Positions 33,165 to 42,571 of a DNA stretch of 64,000 nucleotides are shown here, piece by piece (the first letter of the stretch is position 1; every line of letters starts with the position of its first letter). Source of the stretch: DAHUYF01 sp035509275 (GTDB lineage: Bacteria; Pseudomonadota; Alphaproteobacteria; ATCC43930; CGMCC-115725); the NCBI GenBank assembly GCA_035509275.1, contig DATJLU010000036.1, positions 72,616 through 136,615 on the forward strand, given 5' to 3'. A program made the position numbers and the translations under genes. The notes under the pieces were generated by a model. It made no database searches, was not told where the DNA came from, and saw nothing but the letters and a program-made list of their open reading frames with translations.

Positions 33165-34155
33165 CGCTCGCAATCCGATCCGGCACGGCGTCCGCCGCGA
33201 AGCAGGCGACGAGCCGGCCCGGCGCCGCTTCGGTCAGCGCCGGCCGTTCCGCCCAACAGCGCTGGCCGGCCACGGGACAGCGCGGCGCAAACGCGCAGCC
33301 TGTCGGCAAATTGCCGAGCGGCGGCACCATGCCCGGGATTTCCGTGAGCCGGGCGGCACGGTCCTCGCCGGCCTTGGGCGTGGCGGCGAGGAGTCCGCGG
33401 GTATAGGGATGGAGCGGCGCGGCGAAGAGCGCATCGACGGTCGCCTCTTCGACCTTGCGGCCGGCATACATCACCGCGACCCGCTGCGCGACCTGCGCGA
33501 CCACGCCGAGATCATGGGTGATGAACAGCATCGCCATGCCGATCTCGCCCTGCAACCGCTGCAGCAGCGCCAGAACCTGCGCTTGGACCGTGACGTCGAG
33601 CGCGGTGGTCGGCTCATCTGCGATCAGCACACGCGGACCGCAGGCAATCGCCATGGCGATCATCACCCGCTGGCACATGCCTCCTGAAAGGCGATGCGGG
33701 AATTCGCCGAATCGACTCCTCGGATCCGCGATGCGCACGAGATCGAGCAGCTCCAGCGCGCGATCGATCGCCGCGCGGCGACCGAGATCGGTATGCGCTT
33801 CGATCACCTCGACGAGTTGCCGGCCGACACTGACAACGGGATTGAGCGATCCCGCCGGGTCCTGAAAGATCATCGAGATGCGCTTGGTGCGCATCCCCTG
33901 CATGGTGCGCTCGTCGAGCCGCACCAGATCCTCGCCGTCGAGCCGGACCTCGCCGCCGACGATTCGTGCCGGCGGATCCGGTAGCAGGCGCATCAAGGCG
34001 AGCGCTGTAAGCGATTTGCCGCAGCCGCTTTCGCCGACGAGCGCCAGGGTCTCGCCCGCGCCGACGGTGAAACTGACGCGGTCGACTGCCGGCAACACGC
34101 CGACGCGGGTGAAGAGTGAAATTTGAAGGGCTCGGACGTCGAGCGCCGGCGCCAT
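33142..34155 (-). CDS. Oligopeptide/dipeptide ABC transporter ATPase, DppD-type
   Basis: ATG 34155 starts a 337-aa ATPase with Walker A GESGCGKS, signature LSGGMCQR, Walker B VLIADEPTTALD and the oligo_HPY tail (PLHPYTRGLLAATPK, with four Cys near the end). A longer open frame to 34848 runs through the permease in another frame and is not the gene. It lies 2 bases after the permease stop. Confidence 0.9.
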   Translation of the reverse strand: MAPALDVRALQISLFTRVGVLPAVDRVSFTVGAGETLALVGESGCGKSLTALALMRLLPDPPARIVGGEVRLDGEDLVRLDERTMQGMRTKRISMIFQDPAGSLNPVVSVGRQLVEVIEAHTDLGRRAAIDRALELLDLVRIADPRSRFGEFPHRLSGGMCQRVMIAMAIACGPRVLIADEPTTALDVTVQAQVLALLQRLQGEIGMAMLFITHDLGVVAQVAQRVAVMYAGRKVEEATVDALFAAPLHPYTRGLLAATPKAGEDRAARLTEIPGMVPPLGNLPTGCAFAPRCPVAGQRCWAERPALTEAAPGRLVACFAADAVPDRIASDAAVVGS

Positions 34156-34157
34156 GA

Positions 34158-35006
34158 TCAGCGATCCCTGAGACGCGGGTTGAGCACATCGTTCAGCCCG
34201 TCGCCGATCAAATTGAGCGAGAGCACAGTGACGACGATGGCGAGACCCGGAATCGTGCAGACATACCAAGAGGTGCGGATCAGCTCGCGGCCATCGCCGA
34301 TAAGCTTGCCCCAGCTCGCTACATTGGGGTCGCCGAGGCCGAGGAAGGACACCGCGCTCTCGAACAGCACCGCGCCGGCGATGATCAGCGAGGACAGCAC
34401 GATCACCGGCGGCAGCGCGTTGGGCAGGATTTCGCCGACGATGATCGCCCCGTCGCCGAGCCCCATGGCGCGGCAGGCCTGGACGAAATCGCGGTTGCGC
34501 AGCGTCAGGAACTCGGCCCGCGTGAGCCGGGCGATCGAGGTCCAGGAGACGACCCCGATCGCAACGATGATATGCGCGATGCTCGGCCCAAGGATGACGA
34601 CGATGGTCAGGATGAAGATCAGATTGGGAATCGTCTGGAACAGTTCGGTGCCGCGCATCGCCGCTTCGTCGACCCAGCCGCCATAATAGCCCGCGACCGC
34701 GCCGACGGTGATGCCGATCACCGTAGAGGCGGCGCTGGCGAGAATGCCGATCAGCAACGTGGTGCGCGCGCCGTGCGCCAACATCGCCGCAATGTCGCGG
34801 CCAAGGGCATCCGTGCCGAACGGAAAGCGCGCGTCTTGAAATGGCCAAAGCTCCGCCGGACCGACGATGCGCAGGGGATCGCCGGGATAGACCACCGGCG
34901 CCAGCAGTGCGATGACGACCACCGCGCCCAGGATCAGGCTTCCCATCATCGCGCCGCGATTACGCAGGAAGCGCCGCATCATCTCGAAGCGGGGCTGCAT
35001 CGCCAT
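34158..35006 (-). CDS. Oligopeptide/dipeptide ABC transporter permease, DppC-type
   Basis: The 282-aa inner-membrane protein has the OppC N-terminal region (NRGAMMGSLILGAVVVIALL), an FGTDALGRDI periplasmic motif, five to six membrane helices and the cytoplasmic EAA loop (ACRAMGLGDGAIIVGEILPN) that contacts the ATPases. It is the fourth component in the operon order SBP, B, C, D, F. Confidence 0.92.
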   Translation of the reverse strand: MAMQPRFEMMRRFLRNRGAMMGSLILGAVVVIALLAPVVYPGDPLRIVGPAELWPFQDARFPFGTDALGRDIAAMLAHGARTTLLIGILASAASTVIGITVGAVAGYYGGWVDEAAMRGTELFQTIPNLIFILTIVVILGPSIAHIIVAIGVVSWTSIARLTRAEFLTLRNRDFVQACRAMGLGDGAIIVGEILPNALPPVIVLSSLIIAGAVLFESAVSFLGLGDPNVASWGKLIGDGRELIRTSWYVCTIPGLAIVVTVLSLNLIGDGLNDVLNPRLRDR

Positions 35007-35010
35007 GGCG

Positions 35011-35994
35011 TCAGCCCACCTCGATCCGCGGATCGAGCCAGAGATAACAGAGGTCGATGGCGAGGTTTGCCGCCACCACCATCAGCGAACCAAGCACCAT
35101 GATGCCAAGCACCATTGGATAGTCGCGGGTCGAGACGGCGTCGAAGAGCAAGGTGCCGATCCCCGGCCAGGCGAACACGGTTTCGATGACCACGCTGCCG
35201 GCCAGCACCGTCCCCATCTGCAGGCCGAGCATGGTGACCACCGGCAGCAGCGCGTTGCGCAACACATGAAATAGGGTAACGCGGACGGCGCTCAGTCCTT
35301 TGGCACGCGCGGTGCGCACGAAATCGAGACGGAAGACCTCCAGCATCGAGGTGCGCATCACCCGGGCATAGATCGCCGCGTAGAACAGCCCGAGGGAGAG
35401 CGCCGGCAGCACCAGATGGCGCAGCACATCGAGCAGCTGTGCAAAAGTGCCGCCGTCGGCACCCAGCGTCGTCATGTCGCCGACCGGCAGCCAGCGCAGC
35501 TTCACCGCGAACAGCACCGTCAGCATGATGCCGAGCCAGAAGCTCGGCGTCGCAAAGAACACGACCGCGAGCACGGAGACGATGCTGTCCCAGATCGTAT
35601 TGATCTTGACCGCGGCGATGATGCCGGCCGTGACCCCGACCAGCACCGCCAGCCCGAGCCCCGACAGCATGAGGATCAGCGTCGCCGGCAGATGCGCCAG
35701 GATGGCGTCGAACACCGGCATGTTCTGGCGGTAAGAAAATCCGAGATCGAGATGCGCTACCGCGGCGATGTATTTGAGCAGCTGCAGCCACAGTGGATCA
35801 TCGAGGCCATAGGTCGTGCGCAGCCGCGCGATGAGTGCCGGATCGGTGACCTGGTTGTCCGAGGTCATCACATCGAGGAAGCTGCCGGGCGCCGCGTGAA
35901 TGAGACAGAAATTCACCACCACGACACCGATCAGCAGCGGGATCAGCTGCAGCAGCCGGCGTCGAAGCAGTCTCAGGACCGGTCGTTCCGGCAT
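35011..35994 (-). CDS. Oligopeptide/dipeptide ABC transporter permease, DppB-type
   Basis: The 327-aa product begins with the DppB membrane anchor (LLQLIPLLIGVVVVNFCLIH), the periplasmic YGLDDPLWLQ segment, and ends with the EAA loop (ARAKGLSAVRVTLFHVLRNA) and a final helix region (VFAWPGIGTLLFDAV). It starts 13 bases after the SBP stop and runs 4 bases short of the DppC gene. Confidence 0.92.
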   Translation of the reverse strand: MPERPVLRLLRRRLLQLIPLLIGVVVVNFCLIHAAPGSFLDVMTSDNQVTDPALIARLRTTYGLDDPLWLQLLKYIAAVAHLDLGFSYRQNMPVFDAILAHLPATLILMLSGLGLAVLVGVTAGIIAAVKINTIWDSIVSVLAVVFFATPSFWLGIMLTVLFAVKLRWLPVGDMTTLGADGGTFAQLLDVLRHLVLPALSLGLFYAAIYARVMRTSMLEVFRLDFVRTARAKGLSAVRVTLFHVLRNALLPVVTMLGLQMGTVLAGSVVIETVFAWPGIGTLLFDAVSTRDYPMVLGIMVLGSLMVVAANLAIDLCYLWLDPRIEVG

Positions 35995-36006
35995 CTGCCG
36001 CTCACG

Positions 36007-37608
36007 CTACGTGTCGAGCCAAAGATCGCCCCAGCTATCCGCCATGTAGTCGGGGCTGTCGGAATGATTGTGCACGCGCTTGTTGGCGACGGTCACCGAC
36101 TCGATTTCGACCAGCGGGCTGATCGGTACCTCGGTCATGGCAAGCCGGGCAAAGTCGCGCGCGAGCAGCTGGCGCTTCGCGGGATCGACTTCGAAGGTGA
36201 GCTTGTCGACCAGATCGTCCATGGCTTTGTCGGAAAAGCCGGTGGCATTGCGGAACGCGGCACCCTTGATGATGCCGCTCGTGGTATAGAACTGCGTCGT
36301 TGTCGGCACCGGCTCCGCCGGGTTCGCCCAGTTCGACAGGGCAATATCATAATCGTAATCGGTATAGATGCGTTTGATCGATGTCGGCCGGTCAGGCACG
36401 GTCAAATTGACGTCGATGCCGATATCGCTGAGGCACTGCTTGACATAGCTGCCGATATTGCCGTTCACCTCGAACCACCCGGCGGCGAGCAGATTGGCGG
36501 AAAAGCGCTTTCCATTCGCCTTTTTCGGAAAGCCCGCGGCATCGAGCATCGCCGCCGCCTTTTTCGGGTCGAAGGGATAGTGCGGCATATCGGGGCTGAA
36601 GAACATGGCATTGGCGCTGGCGATCGGACTGACCGCCGGCTTGGCGAAGCCGTAGAAGATGGTCTCGGCGATGAACTTCTTGTCGATGGCGTAAAGCAGC
36701 GCCTGGCGCACCTCGCGCTTGGCGAAGATCGGGTTGCGCGTGTTCATCTCGATCGTCAAGAACCACTGGGCATTCTCGTAGCCCTTGGGGGTCACGTCGA
36801 ACTTGCCGGTCGCCGCCAGCCGCTTGGTGTCGGGCGGGCTCAGCGTGTTGAAGACGCCAAGCTGGATCTCGCCGGCTTCCATCGCCGCGGCGCGCTCGGC
36901 GGGGCTGCGCAGATAGCGGAAGATCAGCCGGTCGAGATAAGGCAGCGCCGGATTCCAGTAATGCTCGTTGCGCACCATCTCGATGTGGCTGCCGCGCACC
37001 CACTTGTCGAACCTCCATGGCCCGGTGCCGGTGACCTGGTTGTTGGCCGGGTTGGTGATGATGTCGCGGCCCGCATAGATGTGCTTGGGCAATACGGCGC
37101 CGCCCTGGTTCGTCAACGCGGAAAAGAAAAAGAACTCCGGAACCGGCTGTTTGAAGCGGATATGCACCGTGAGCGGTCCCTTGGCCTCGACGCTCTCCAG
37201 CTGCTTCCAGGCTTCGCCGGACGAGATCGGGCGCCAGAATTCGGCAACGCTGAAGACCACGTCATCCGCACCGAACGGCTGGCCGTCATGCCAAACGACG
37301 TTCGGGCGCAGCTCCAGCGTGTACTCGGTATGATCGGGCGAGATCGACCAGCTCGTCGCCAGTGCCGGAGAGAAAGTGAAGTCGAAATTCATGCGCGCGA
37401 GCCGCTCGAGCATTTTCGACGAGGTCAGGAGCGGGCTAGACCCGCCGCCTGCGGGCACGAACAAGGCCTGCGGCTCCAAGCCGCCCCAGGTCGCGATCAG
37501 CGTTCCGCCGCGCCGCGGTGTCGTCGCGGCACGCGCCGTGCCGAACCGTGCAGCGGCGATCCCGGCGCCGAGGCCAAGGGCGAAATCACGACGGCTCAAG
37601 TGGATCAC
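36007..37608 (-). CDS. Peptide/nickel-type ABC substrate-binding protein (SBP family 5)
   Basis: A GTG at 37608 (GAGGAG upstream) starts 533 aa with a twin-arginine signal (LSRRDFALGLGAG). The SBP_bac_5 fold shows GGTLIATWGGLEPQ, HTEYTLELRPNVVWHDGQPF and YAIDKKFIAETIFYG. It captures di/oligopeptides or related ligands for the DppBCDF-type transporter downstream. A consensus sigma-54 promoter lies 41-55 bases upstream (37649-37663), suggesting nitrogen-limited expression of the operon. Confidence 0.92.
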   Translation of the reverse strand: MIHLSRRDFALGLGAGIAAARFGTARAATTPRRGGTLIATWGGLEPQALFVPAGGGSSPLLTSSKMLERLARMNFDFTFSPALATSWSISPDHTEYTLELRPNVVWHDGQPFGADDVVFSVAEFWRPISSGEAWKQLESVEAKGPLTVHIRFKQPVPEFFFFSALTNQGGAVLPKHIYAGRDIITNPANNQVTGTGPWRFDKWVRGSHIEMVRNEHYWNPALPYLDRLIFRYLRSPAERAAAMEAGEIQLGVFNTLSPPDTKRLAATGKFDVTPKGYENAQWFLTIEMNTRNPIFAKREVRQALLYAIDKKFIAETIFYGFAKPAVSPIASANAMFFSPDMPHYPFDPKKAAAMLDAAGFPKKANGKRFSANLLAAGWFEVNGNIGSYVKQCLSDIGIDVNLTVPDRPTSIKRIYTDYDYDIALSNWANPAEPVPTTTQFYTTSGIIKGAAFRNATGFSDKAMDDLVDKLTFEVDPAKRQLLARDFARLAMTEVPISPLVEIESVTVANKRVHNHSDSPDYMADSWGDLWLDT

Positions 37609-37648
37609 GGGCTCTCCTCAGCGCACGAGGCGCTCCATGCGATTAAAT

Positions 37649-37663
37649 GCAATCCCCGTGCCA
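37649..37663 (-). promoter_or_regulatory. Sigma-54 promoter of the peptide ABC operon
   Basis: On the minus strand TGGCACGGGGATTGC (next base A) matches the -24/-12 consensus TGGCACG-N4-TTGCW exactly, with the 10-base gap between the GG and GC doublets. Expected transcription start is near 37637, about 30 bases before the GTG of the SBP gene. Confidence 0.8.
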
Positions 37664-37675
37664 GGTAACGCGCAT

Positions 37676-38098
37676 TCACCCCGCGAGCGTGGAGTAGGTC
37701 GCGCGCCCGATCGCGACCAGGTTTCGCTTGTCGTCAAAGACATCGACATCGACCACGCCGACGCTCTTCCCCGCTCGTCTGACGCGGGCGGTCGCGGTCA
37801 GCGCCGTGTCGATCGCCGGCCGCAGATAGTCGACGCGGAAATTGATCGTCGGCAATGGCCGGCGCAGCAGCATCACCAGCGCGTAATCTCCGACCGTATC
37901 GATCAGCGCGGCGATCGGCCCGCCATGCCATTGCTTGGTGCCCGGGCCGCGCTCGAATTCCGGCCGCATCGCCATCCGCATGCTGACTTCCTGGCGCGCC
38001 GGATCCGCTTCCAGCACTTCGAGCCCCATGAACGCGATGAAGCTCGAGCGCGCCAGGCCCTGCTGCAGCTGCTCCTTGCTGAGCGGCGCTTCGCTCAT
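37676..38098 (-). CDS. PaaI-type hotdog thioesterase (140 aa)
   Basis: The product has the hotdog-fold helix and the HGGPIAALIDTVGDYAL motif of PaaI/YdiI thioesterases, then INFRVDYLRPA and GRATYS. These enzymes hydrolyse acyl-CoA thioesters. Its start overlaps the stop of the oxidoreductase gene by 4 bases, ending an operon that also holds an acyl-CoA ligase, so the two may control one acyl-CoA pool. Confidence 0.85.
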   Translation of the reverse strand: MSEAPLSKEQLQQGLARSSFIAFMGLEVLEADPARQEVSMRMAMRPEFERGPGTKQWHGGPIAALIDTVGDYALVMLLRRPLPTINFRVDYLRPAIDTALTATARVRRAGKSVGVVDVDVFDDKRNLVAIGRATYSTLAG

Positions 38099-39108
38099 GG
38101 CGTCACCACGATCTTGCCGAAGAGCTCGCGGTTCTCCATCACCCGCATCGCTTCGCCCGCCTCGGCAAGCGGATAAAGCCGATCGATCGGCACTTTCAAC
38201 GTGCCGGATCGCACCATGTCGAGCAGCGTCTCGATATCCGCGCGTGCCCAGCCATTGGAGCCCAGCACCTTCAGCTCGAAGGTCCAGATGAAGCGGATGT
38301 CCTCTTTCGGGTCGAACCCTGCCGTCGCGCCGCAGGTCAAGAGGCGACCGCCGACTTTGAGGCAGCGCAGCGACTTTACCCAGGTATCGCCGCCCGTGTA
38401 GTTCACCACCACGTCGAGCCCCTTGTCGGTGCCGGCGCCGCGCCGCGTCGGCTTGCCGTGGAGGTCATAGACCGCCGTCACGAAATCCATGGCGCTGGTG
38501 TCGATCACGTGATCGGCGCCGAGCGCCTTCAGCCGTTCCGCCTTGGCGGCGCTGCTGGTGCAGGCGATCACTTCGGCGCCTTTCAGCTTGGCCAGCATGA
38601 TGCAGCAGACGCCGACACCGCCGCTGGCACCGAGCACCAGGACTTTCTCCCCCGCCGCGACATGGCCGTTGGTGTACATCATGCGCAGCGCCGTGCCCCA
38701 GGCGACCGGCAGCGCTGCCGCCTCGGCGAAGCTCACTCCTTCCGGGATCGCCACCAGCTGATGCGCGCGCGCCCGGCACAGCTCGGCGAGACCGCCATGC
38801 ACCGTCTCGCCCATCAAGCCGCCTTCGACCCGGTTGATCGGGTCGACCAGAACCGCGTCGCCGATCTTCCAGCCTTTCACTCCCGGGCCGATCGCGGCGA
38901 TCTCGCCGGCAACGTCGAGGCCCATGATTGCCGGCATCGGCACTTTGATCCCCGGCATGCCGCGGCGGGTGAAGATGTCGTGGTAATTGAGCGAGGTCGC
39001 TTTGACGCGCACCACCACATCGCCCTCGCCCGCGACCGGATCGGGAAAATCGCCTTCCAGCCGGACATTCTCCAACCCGCCATGCTCGCGCAGCACCATT
39101 GCCTTCAT
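38095..39108 (-). CDS. MDR-family zinc-type alcohol dehydrogenase/quinone oxidoreductase
   Basis: From ATG 39108 the 337-aa product has the GroES-like catalytic domain (TSLNYHDIFTRRGMPG, then MGLDVAGEIAAIG) and a Rossmann domain with VLGASGGVGVCCIMLAKLKG. The dinucleotide motif and NAD(P)H-binding loop are intact. The Cys ligands of a structural zinc are not evident, which favours a quinone oxidoreductase or enoyl reductase. It lies 4 bases after the ligase gene. Confidence 0.85.
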   Translation of the reverse strand: MKAMVLREHGGLENVRLEGDFPDPVAGEGDVVVRVKATSLNYHDIFTRRGMPGIKVPMPAIMGLDVAGEIAAIGPGVKGWKIGDAVLVDPINRVEGGLMGETVHGGLAELCRARAHQLVAIPEGVSFAEAAALPVAWGTALRMMYTNGHVAAGEKVLVLGASGGVGVCCIMLAKLKGAEVIACTSSAAKAERLKALGADHVIDTSAMDFVTAVYDLHGKPTRRGAGTDKGLDVVVNYTGGDTWVKSLRCLKVGGRLLTCGATAGFDPKEDIRFIWTFELKVLGSNGWARADIETLLDMVRSGTLKVPIDRLYPLAEAGEAMRVMENRELFGKIVVTP

Positions 39109-39112
39109 CGGC

Positions 39113-40621
39113 TCACCCTTTCCTGCGTTCCGCCGCGCCGGCGGCGAGGCCGACCAGCGCCTTGCGATCGATCTTGTTGGTGCCGGCAAGCGGCAGCTCG
39201 TCGAGGAACCACACCCGGCGCGGATGCTGGTAGGCAGGCGCGTGGGCCAGCGCGTAGTCCTTCACCTGCTGCTCGCCGATCGCCGCCCCCGGCGCCCGCA
39301 CCACGAAGGCGACCGGCTTCTGGCCCTTGATCTCGTCCGGCACCGCGACGACGCAGGCCTGCTGGATCGCCGGGTGACGCTCGAGCAGCGCTTCGACCTC
39401 GCCGGGATAAATGTTCTCGCCACCGCTGACGAACATGTCGTCCGCCCGCCCGACGAAATAGTAGAAGCCGTCCGCGTCCCGGCGGAACACATCGCCGCTG
39501 ATGTAATAGCCGTCCGGCGTCATCACCTTGCGGGTCGCGTCCGGCAGCTTGTGGTAGCGCGTCATCAGCGCCGGGCAGCGCATCTGCAGCACACCTTCCT
39601 CGACCGACGGGTCGCTGCCGTCGCCAAGCCGCACATCGACCACCGGCAGGGGATGACCCACCGAGAGCGGCGGCTGCGGCAGGCCGCGAGGATGCGCGCC
39701 GAACACGACCGGCCCGGCCTCGGTCGTGCCATAGGCGTTGAAGATCGCCGCATTGGGAAAAGCCGCCCGCGTCGCATCGTAAAGCCCCTGGGTCACCGGC
39801 GCCGAGCCCATGCGCAGCAAGGTCACCGACGACGTATCGAGCCGCGCCATGAGATCGCGCTCGCGCAGCAGCATGGCGATCATCGGCGGCACCGAGGTGA
39901 GCCAGGTACAGCCAAAGCGCTCGATCGCCGCGCCATAACTTTCCGCGGTGAAGCCCGGCAACAGCACCACCGTGTCGCGCTGCCACATCGTGCCGTGGCA
40001 GGTGCCGAGAGCGTTCATGTGATAGAGCGGCGCCGCCACCAAGACCCGCTGCATCCCCGGCGCCGGCCGCCGCAGCCGCGCCTGCAAGGCCCAGAGATGG
40101 CTCGCATGCGACAGCACGACCCCTTTCGGCCGTCCGGTCGAGCCCGAGGTGTAAAGGAACATCGCCGGCGCAGTGGACGGCAGCTCGACGGCGGCGAACG
40201 GGCCGGGATCGAGCATGGCCTCGAATTCGGCGCCGAATTCGATGACCGGCAGGTCGCTTGGACATTGCGCGCGCCGTGGCGCATCGCACAGCACCAGCCG
40301 GGCATCGCAGTCGCGCAGCACGAGATCGACGGTATCGGCCGGGAATTTGAAATTGACCGGCACCGCCACCAGGCCGGCGCGCATGACGCCGAGAAAGCTG
40401 AGCAGGAACTCCGCCCGGTTCGCCGACAGGATGGCGACGCAATCGCCGCTCCTGAGGCCGCGCTTCAACAGGCCGCGCGCCACGGCGTCTACCAGCGCAT
40501 CGACCTCGGCATAGCCGTAGCTCCGCGGACCCTCGGGAGCACCGACATCGATCAGCGCCGGCGCGGAGGGATCGCCCTCGCGCGAGATCGCGTCACCGAG
40601 GTTATAGGGCGCCGGCCTCAC
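39113..40621 (-). CDS. AMP-forming acyl-CoA synthetase/ligase
   Basis: A GTG at 40621 overlapping the upstream stop (GTGA) gives 502 aa; the longer open frame to 41260 is a shadow. The motifs YTSGSTGRPKGVVLSH, YGTTEAGPVV, YYISGDVFRRDADGFYYFVG and GTNKIDRKAL are intact. It is closely similar to the ligase at 30679-32193, so the two operons probably act on related carboxylates. Substrate unknown. Confidence 0.9.
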   Translation of the reverse strand: MRPAPYNLGDAISREGDPSAPALIDVGAPEGPRSYGYAEVDALVDAVARGLLKRGLRSGDCVAILSANRAEFLLSFLGVMRAGLVAVPVNFKFPADTVDLVLRDCDARLVLCDAPRRAQCPSDLPVIEFGAEFEAMLDPGPFAAVELPSTAPAMFLYTSGSTGRPKGVVLSHASHLWALQARLRRPAPGMQRVLVAAPLYHMNALGTCHGTMWQRDTVVLLPGFTAESYGAAIERFGCTWLTSVPPMIAMLLRERDLMARLDTSSVTLLRMGSAPVTQGLYDATRAAFPNAAIFNAYGTTEAGPVVFGAHPRGLPQPPLSVGHPLPVVDVRLGDGSDPSVEEGVLQMRCPALMTRYHKLPDATRKVMTPDGYYISGDVFRRDADGFYYFVGRADDMFVSGGENIYPGEVEALLERHPAIQQACVVAVPDEIKGQKPVAFVVRAPGAAIGEQQVKDYALAHAPAYQHPRRVWFLDELPLAGTNKIDRKALVGLAAGAAERRKG

Positions 40622-41703
40622 CACTGGGCGAGCCCGGCCAGCGCCTGGCGGGTGATGTCCAAGCCGTGGCGGATGGTGCTGCTGCGCCAGCCCTGGTCGA
40701 CGGGACAGAAGGCATCGAACATGTCGGCGCGCAGCATGGCGTAACGCTCTTCGCGCGGATCGGCACGGAAGCGCAGCCAATTGTCGAGGCGCAGCGCCTT
40801 GCCCATGGTCGGGCCGCGGGTGCCGAATTCGATGACCGCGCCGCACATCGGACGATTGCCGAGATAGCGCTGCATGCCGTTGAAAACGAGGCCGGTATAA
40901 CCGGGACGCGCCATGCCGTGCGGGCGCTGCCCGCGCACTCGTTCCTCGCCCCACCAGCGGCACGCCTTCTCGAACAGCGCACCGTCGGGCTCGTTGAAGC
41001 ACAGGAAGAACGGCTCGCCATAAGCGCCGATGCCGGTATGCCAGTCGATGAAGGCGACGCGCTCGGCGGCGGCGAAATGCTCGCGCGCAATCGTCTCGAG
41101 CGTCAGGTTCGACCACTCGCGCGCCGTGCCGCCGAAGAAGAGACCGTCGGGGTGATCGTATTGGCCCCGCGCCAAAGTATCGAACAGCGCGTCGGCGCCA
41201 TGGCGTTCGCGGAAGCCGTCCATCGCCGCCACCGCCCGCCCCTCTTCCGCTTCGGTCCAATCGCCGACCACCAAAGCCTCATGCAGCTCGTCATAGCCGC
41301 GGTTGGCAGGACGCGCCGCGTGGTCGACGAAGTTGCGATTGAGATCGACATTGTTCTCGGTGGTCCGGCTGCAATGCGCGAAGCCGTAAGGATTGAGGGC
41401 GTGCACCAGCACGACCTTGATGTCGGCCGGCAGACGCGCGGCGTCGCCGCTGCCGAGCCAGGCGATCTGGATCGCCGAGCCGGTATAACCTTCTTGGCCA
41501 TGGGTGCCGCTGATCGCCACGAATTGCCGCGGCGCCGTCTCCGCGCCGAGCGAGGCGACGTCGATCGAGAGCGCCGTGCCGTCCGGCCCACGCGCCGTCG
41601 AATGGGAATAGTGCGCGAGCCGGGCGCCGGCGCCCTCGGCAGCGGAAAGAAATTTGCGCCGGGCGCCGGCATAGTCGAGCGCGTAGCAATCGTAGAATTC
41701 CAT
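40618..41703 (-). CDS. DUF2817/M14-like metallopeptidase or amidohydrolase (361 aa)
   Basis: From ATG 41703 the product has SGTHGQEGYTGSAIQIAWLG (metal-binding His and Glu), HALNPYGFA, NNVDLNRNFVD and IDWHTGIGAYGEPFF (third metal ligand), and a late IEFGTRG Glu. This is the DUF2817 branch of M14 zinc carboxypeptidases and aspartoacylases. It likely cleaves an amide or peptide; substrate unknown. A paralogue lies at 62266-63384. Confidence 0.85.
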   Translation of the reverse strand: MEFYDCYALDYAGARRKFLSAAEGAGARLAHYSHSTARGPDGTALSIDVASLGAETAPRQFVAISGTHGQEGYTGSAIQIAWLGSGDAARLPADIKVVLVHALNPYGFAHCSRTTENNVDLNRNFVDHAARPANRGYDELHEALVVGDWTEAEEGRAVAAMDGFRERHGADALFDTLARGQYDHPDGLFFGGTAREWSNLTLETIAREHFAAAERVAFIDWHTGIGAYGEPFFLCFNEPDGALFEKACRWWGEERVRGQRPHGMARPGYTGLVFNGMQRYLGNRPMCGAVIEFGTRGPTMGKALRLDNWLRFRADPREERYAMLRADMFDAFCPVDQGWRSSTIRHGLDITRQALAGLAQW

Positions 41704-41722
41704 CGCCCCCGTCCCCTCCCGG

Positions 41723-42571
41723 CTACTCCACGAACTCGACGGTCGCGCCAAATGCCTCGCTCGCCGGCACGACCAGCCGTTCCCCGCTGCGCTTGAGGCG
41801 AACGCCATTGCGCTCGAGAGCCCGTTGCGTGTCCTCGAGACGGCGCACCCGGAAACCGAGCCCGACCGGATAGGTGGCACGACCAGCCGCATCGGGGAGT
41901 GCCGCGCCGAAGCCATCGGCGACCGCCGCCGGGCTCAGCATGTCGAAGCGGCTCAGGCCGACGGTCAGCGTAAACCCGCCCGCCATCGGCCGCACCGCAT
42001 CGCGGCCGAACATCCGCCGATAGAGCTCGGCGGTGGCATCGGGATCGGCGGCGCAGATCACGGCTCGGGCAACGCCGACCGTGCCATTGGCGTGGCGGCG
42101 CCATTCGTCGCGCCAGACCAGATGGCGGGTGAAGTGGTGGCAGAAATAGACCCGGCCGTAAGGCGCCGCGCTCGGCTCCATCCGAACGACGCGAAACCGG
42201 GCATCCTCCTTGCCGTTCGCCATCTCGACCGGACGGGAGAACTCGACCGGCTCGGCGACGGCAAGGCCCGCTTGCTGCAGCGCGCCATAAAGGCGCAACG
42301 AGTCCTCGGTGCCGAACACCAGCCCGTTCAGCCCGAACGGCGCGCGCAGGATGTCGCCGCGCATGCTCTCGACTCCCGGCTCGAGACCGATCAGCTCGAG
42401 GTAGTCGGTGCCAAAAATCGCTAGATGATTGATGGTGCCGAGCGTATGGCGGCCGCGCGGCGTCAGCGCGAAGCCAAGGCGGCGATAGCAGGCGGCCGCT
42501 TCGTCCATCCGGTCGCGGGCATTGACGACGACGTGATCGAGTGTCGGTGTCGGCGGCACTATCTCAGTCAT
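41723..42571 (-). CDS. Glyoxalase-like (VOC) domain protein (282 aa)
   Basis: From ATG 42571 the product opens TPTLDHVVVNARDRMDEAAA, followed by LGFALTPRGRHTLGTINHLA and YLELIGLE, the first half of a glyoxalase-like (PF13468) fold; the second half has AVICAADPDATAELYRRMFG. Two VOC units bind a metal and act on small oxygenated substrates. It overlaps the DUF6356 stop by 4 bases. Confidence 0.85.
   Translation of the reverse strand: MTEIVPPTPTLDHVVVNARDRMDEAAACYRRLGFALTPRGRHTLGTINHLAIFGTDYLELIGLEPGVESMRGDILRAPFGLNGLVFGTEDSLRLYGALQQAGLAVAEPVEFSRPVEMANGKEDARFRVVRMEPSAAPYGRVYFCHHFTRHLVWRDEWRRHANGTVGVARAVICAADPDATAELYRRMFGRDAVRPMAGGFTLTVGLSRFDMLSPAAVADGFGAALPDAAGRATYPVGLGFRVRRLEDTQRALERNGVRLKRSGERLVVPASEAFGATVEFVE

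Noticed and set aside
35416..37668. A 750-codon plus-strand open frame
   Set aside because: It is antisense to the permease and SBP genes, whose transporter motifs are intact; GC-rich codon bias explains the missing stops.
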